A stretch of 15,764 nt of DNA from contig JANNXI010000293.1 of the NCBI GenBank assembly GCA_031409495.1, positions 1 through 15,764 on the forward strand, given 5' to 3'. This DNA comes from JANMDR01 sp031409495 (GTDB lineage: Bacteria > Pseudomonadota > Gammaproteobacteria > Burkholderiales > Usitatibacteraceae). Below, piece by piece: positions 14,086 through 15,764 of the stretch (its first letter is position 1; each line of letters starts with the position of its first letter). Position numbers and translations under genes: made by a program. Under the pieces are notes generated by a model, which saw only the letters and a program-made list of their open reading frames with translations, was not told the origin of the DNA and did not search any database.

Positions 14086-15255
14086 TTAGAGTTTACGTAG
14101 CAGGGATGCGTACAGCGCCACATACTGTTGCGCCATCGCATTTAAAGTAAATGGTGCCACAGTTTTGCGCGCTACCTCACCCATGCGCTGTGCGTTCGTC
14201 AAACTAGCAGCGCAACTTTCAATTTGTTGAGCCAGCGTTGCCACATCGAGCGCGTCGCACACATAGCCATTTTCGCCTGTTTTTACTAATTCTGCAGCCC
14301 CAGATGCAGTGCTCGTAATAATGGGCAAGCCGCAGGCCATCGCTTCTAGACACACATTTGGAAAAGGGTCGTACAAAGTGGGCAATACGAGCAAATCTGT
14401 GGCGCCGTAATACGGCCGCACATCGTCTACGCCGCCGGTAAATCGTAGCCGCGCGTTTAAATTCAGCGTATTAGCCAAATGTTCATAACGCGCCCGCTGT
14501 TTGTCGGCCCCCACGACAATGCCGTAAAAATTGGCAGGAAGCGTTGCTAACGCTTGTAACAGCGTGTGCACGCCTTTACGCGCAAAACCAGAGCCAACAA
14601 TCAAACACACACGGGCTTCTTCAGGTATTTGAAAGGTTTTACGGGTGCTTGCGCGATGCAATGCTTTAAGGCTGGGGGCGTATTTTTCAGTATCTACCCC
14701 GCTGTAAATAAGGGCTAATTTTTCAGCTGGAATATTAAAATTAGCCAAAATTTCCTGGCGCACCATATTTGAATTACAAATTACTTGTTGTAATTTAGGG
14801 CTTTCAAACATGGCGCGTTCTGTGGCTAATAAATAGCGATGCAGCGGGTTGAGCTTCACCCCCGCCCGCGCAAGAGCACTTTGCGTGGGCGCTCGATGCC
14901 GCAGCCACATCGCATGTACGCCATCGCCCGCACGGTAGACGTCGCAGCCCACGATGCGCTCGTGCGACTGCACTAAATCATAATTTGCGGTGGCAAGATA
15001 TTGCGAAACGCCGCGCGCGAAGGTGCGCTCACGACCAACAGAAGTGAAGTATTTTGGGTTAATAATACGTTTGGAAACGCCCGTATTACGGGCATCAGCA
15101 GGCCATTTTCGGGTGATTATTGTGAGCTTGGCGCCGGTATCAGCGAGTGCATCAACGGCAGACGCCACAAACTTTTCAGCGCCGCCAAAGGGGTTATAGC
15201 TGGCGCGGATGAGGGCGATGTTTAATGACGTTTTCACGCCTGCAACAACCGTCAT
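14086..15255 (-). CDS. GT4 family glycosyltransferase (WaaG-like)
   Basis: GT-B glycosyltransferase resembling WaaG-type LPS core enzymes, expected to add a hexose to the heptose region at the cytoplasmic face. N-terminal domain: IALIRASYNPFGGAEKFVAS (13-32) with the Gly-Gly-Ala-Glu loop, and LVQSHERIVGCDVYRAGDGVHAMWL (94-118), a WaaG-like signature. Donor domain: IVGSGFARKGVHTLLQAL (219-236) with Arg225 and Lys226, and YDPFPNVCLEAMACGLP (295-311), where the first acidic residue of the EX7E pair is Asp296 and the second Glu304. Length 389 is usual. Residues 51-63 (WPADARNTGVSKR), in a variable loop, are encoded by a diverged copy of the palindromic repeat. A GTG at 15235-15237 is an alternative start. 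ATGA overlap with the WaaQ-like gene upstream. Confidence 0.88.
   Translation of the reverse strand: MTVVAGVKTSLNIALIRASYNPFGGAEKFVASAVDALADTGAKLTIITRKWPADARNTGVSKRIINPKYFTSVGRERTFARGVSQYLATANYDLVQSHERIVGCDVYRAGDGVHAMWLRHRAPTQSALARAGVKLNPLHRYLLATERAMFESPKLQQVICNSNMVRQEILANFNIPAEKLALIYSGVDTEKYAPSLKALHRASTRKTFQIPEEARVCLIVGSGFARKGVHTLLQALATLPANFYGIVVGADKQRARYEHLANTLNLNARLRFTGGVDDVRPYYGATDLLVLPTLYDPFPNVCLEAMACGLPIITSTASGAAELVKTGENGYVCDALDVATLAQQIESCAASLTNAQRMGEVARKTVAPFTLNAMAQQYVALYASLLRKL
14612..14625. repeat. Possible half copy of palindromic repeat
   Basis: cgggcttcttcagg matches the right arm of the msbA repeat at 13/14 positions, but nothing matches further left. It encodes PEEAR (211-215), residues that are ordinary for this enzyme family just before the donor domain, so codon coincidence is a real alternative. 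Confidence 0.2.
15069..15103. repeat. Diverged copy of 35-base palindromic repeat inside GT4 gene
   Basis: Ungapped alignment to the msbA copy gives 26/35 identities. The 8-base blocks cccgtatt (15080-15087) and cgggcatc (15089-15096) and the terminal caggc (15099-15103) are intact. The centre is a perfect 15-base palindrome, gcccgta-t-tacgggc (15079-15093). The outer arms have decayed. It encodes residues 51-63 of the GT4 protein in a third reading frame, different from the msbA and GT2 copies. Confidence 0.65.
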
Positions 15256-15764
15256 TGCCCCGCCAACAATTCATTCAACGCCGCCAACACGGGCGACACC
15301 GGCAGCTGCGTCAAACACTCGCTTACCTTGCCGCCGCCGCAACCATCGTTTCCACAAGGCCTGCAGCGATGATGTGGCGCTAAACTTGTCACCACCCGAT
15401 TTCGCACGCCCCACGGCCCCCACTGCTGCTCGCCCGATGGTCCAAACAGCGCAACTGTCGGCGTTTGCATGGCAGCGGCCATGTGCATGGGTGCGGAATC
15501 CACGCCCACAAACGCGCGCGCTTTCGCGGTCAGTGCTGCAAGCTCTTTCAAATTTAACGCACCTGTTAAATCCACAATTGGCGCTTTAAGTTGCTTCTTA
15601 ATAGCCGCAATCATTTCACGCTCGTTTGCAGCCGGAGCAGCCGTAAGCACTACCTGCTGCCCGGCACGCCCCAGCTCCAAAATTAGCGCCACCACGTTTT
15701 CAACCGGCCACGTTTTAAAAAACCAGCGTGACGTCGGGTGAATATGAATAAATTGTTTCGGCTT
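15252..15764 (-). CDS. waaQ: GT9 heptosyltransferase III (WaaQ-like), N-terminus beyond window edge
   Basis: The C-terminal 170 residues of a GT9 enzyme that adds a side heptose to the LPS inner core. The reading frame is open to the right edge, so the N-terminal domain and start lie outside. Visible motifs begin with HIHPTSRWFFKTWP at residues 7-20 of the visible part, the WaaQ-type version of the GT9 HPxxxxxxK segment. They continue with EREMI (49-53), FVGVDSAPMHMAAAMQTPTVALFGPSG (85-111) as donor site, and a Cys-rich C-terminal CRPCGNDGCGGGKVSECL (134-151) that is characteristic of WaaQ. The Cys cluster sets it apart from the two other GT9 genes in this window. The stop overlaps the GT4 start as ATGA (15252-15255). 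It is the first visible gene of the leftward operon. Confidence 0.85.
   Translation of the reverse strand, partial: KPKQFIHIHPTSRWFFKTWPVENVVALILELGRAGQQVVLTAAPAANEREMIAAIKKQLKAPIVDLTGALNLKELAALTAKARAFVGVDSAPMHMAAAMQTPTVALFGPSGEQQWGPWGVRNRVVTSLAPHHRCRPCGNDGCGGGKVSECLTQLPVSPVLAALNELLAGQ

Noticed and set aside
14404..14416. 13-base perfect palindrome gccgtaatacggc
   Set aside because: It codes for RPYYGA, typical of this GT4 family. Adjacent Tyr codons create the palindrome, and there is no arm similarity to the repeat.

Overview
The window is a cell-envelope polysaccharide region from a Gram-negative proteobacterium, most likely a betaproteobacterium. The evidence is the tatABC order, a TatB whose start and post-membrane helix look betaproteobacterial, an MsbA-type lipid A flippase, heptosyltransferases including a WaaQ-like one, and a DUF4254 protein. 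Genus cannot be fixed from the sequence. Base composition is close to balanced and similar throughout, with no insertion sequence, phage gene, tRNA, rRNA or CRISPR array visible.

Layout. (1) Bases 11-1617, + strand: tatA, tatB, tatC, the twin-arginine protein export system. (2) Bases 1660-2553, - strand: one GT2 rhamnosyltransferase-like gene, convergent with tatC. (3) Bases 2554-2804: a 251-base divergent intergenic region with clustered GTAAG repeats, probably holding promoters and an operator. (4) Bases 2805-9293, + strand: a tightly packed operon of a GT4 glycosyltransferase (TTG start), a polyprenyl-phosphate hexose-1-phosphate transferase, a two-gene membrane pair (an uncharacterised protein and a GT-C-like polytopic protein), and a GT9 heptosyltransferase-like gene. 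(5) Bases 9320-15764, - strand, convergent with (4): an operon transcribed from beyond the right edge, with WaaQ-like GT9 (cut by the edge), GT4, msbA, GT4, GT9 and DUF4254, most joined by 4-base ATGA overlaps.

How they work together. The phosphotransferase starts a glycan on undecaprenyl phosphate, and the GT4 and GT2 enzymes add sugars at the cytoplasmic face. The membrane pair may add or modify sugars on the periplasmic side (inference). The - strand operon looks like LPS core assembly (heptosyltransferases and GT4 enzymes), with MsbA flipping the core-lipid A. No Wzx, Wzy, Wzz or O-antigen ligase is in the window, so polymerisation and ligation must be encoded elsewhere.

Most notable observation. 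A 35-base palindromic sequence forms a near-perfect hairpin inside msbA (13024-13058). Diverged full-length copies lie in three other genes: the GT2 gene (2327-2361, 26/35 identical), the - strand GT4 gene (15069-15103, 26/35) and the 3' end of tatC, where it supplies the stop codon (1601-1635, 24/35). The copies are read in different frames and fall in loops, linkers or a C-terminal tail. This pattern fits a small dispersed intragenic palindromic element that becomes protein sequence. A second oddity is Lys at TatB position 8, where Glu is the near-universal residue.
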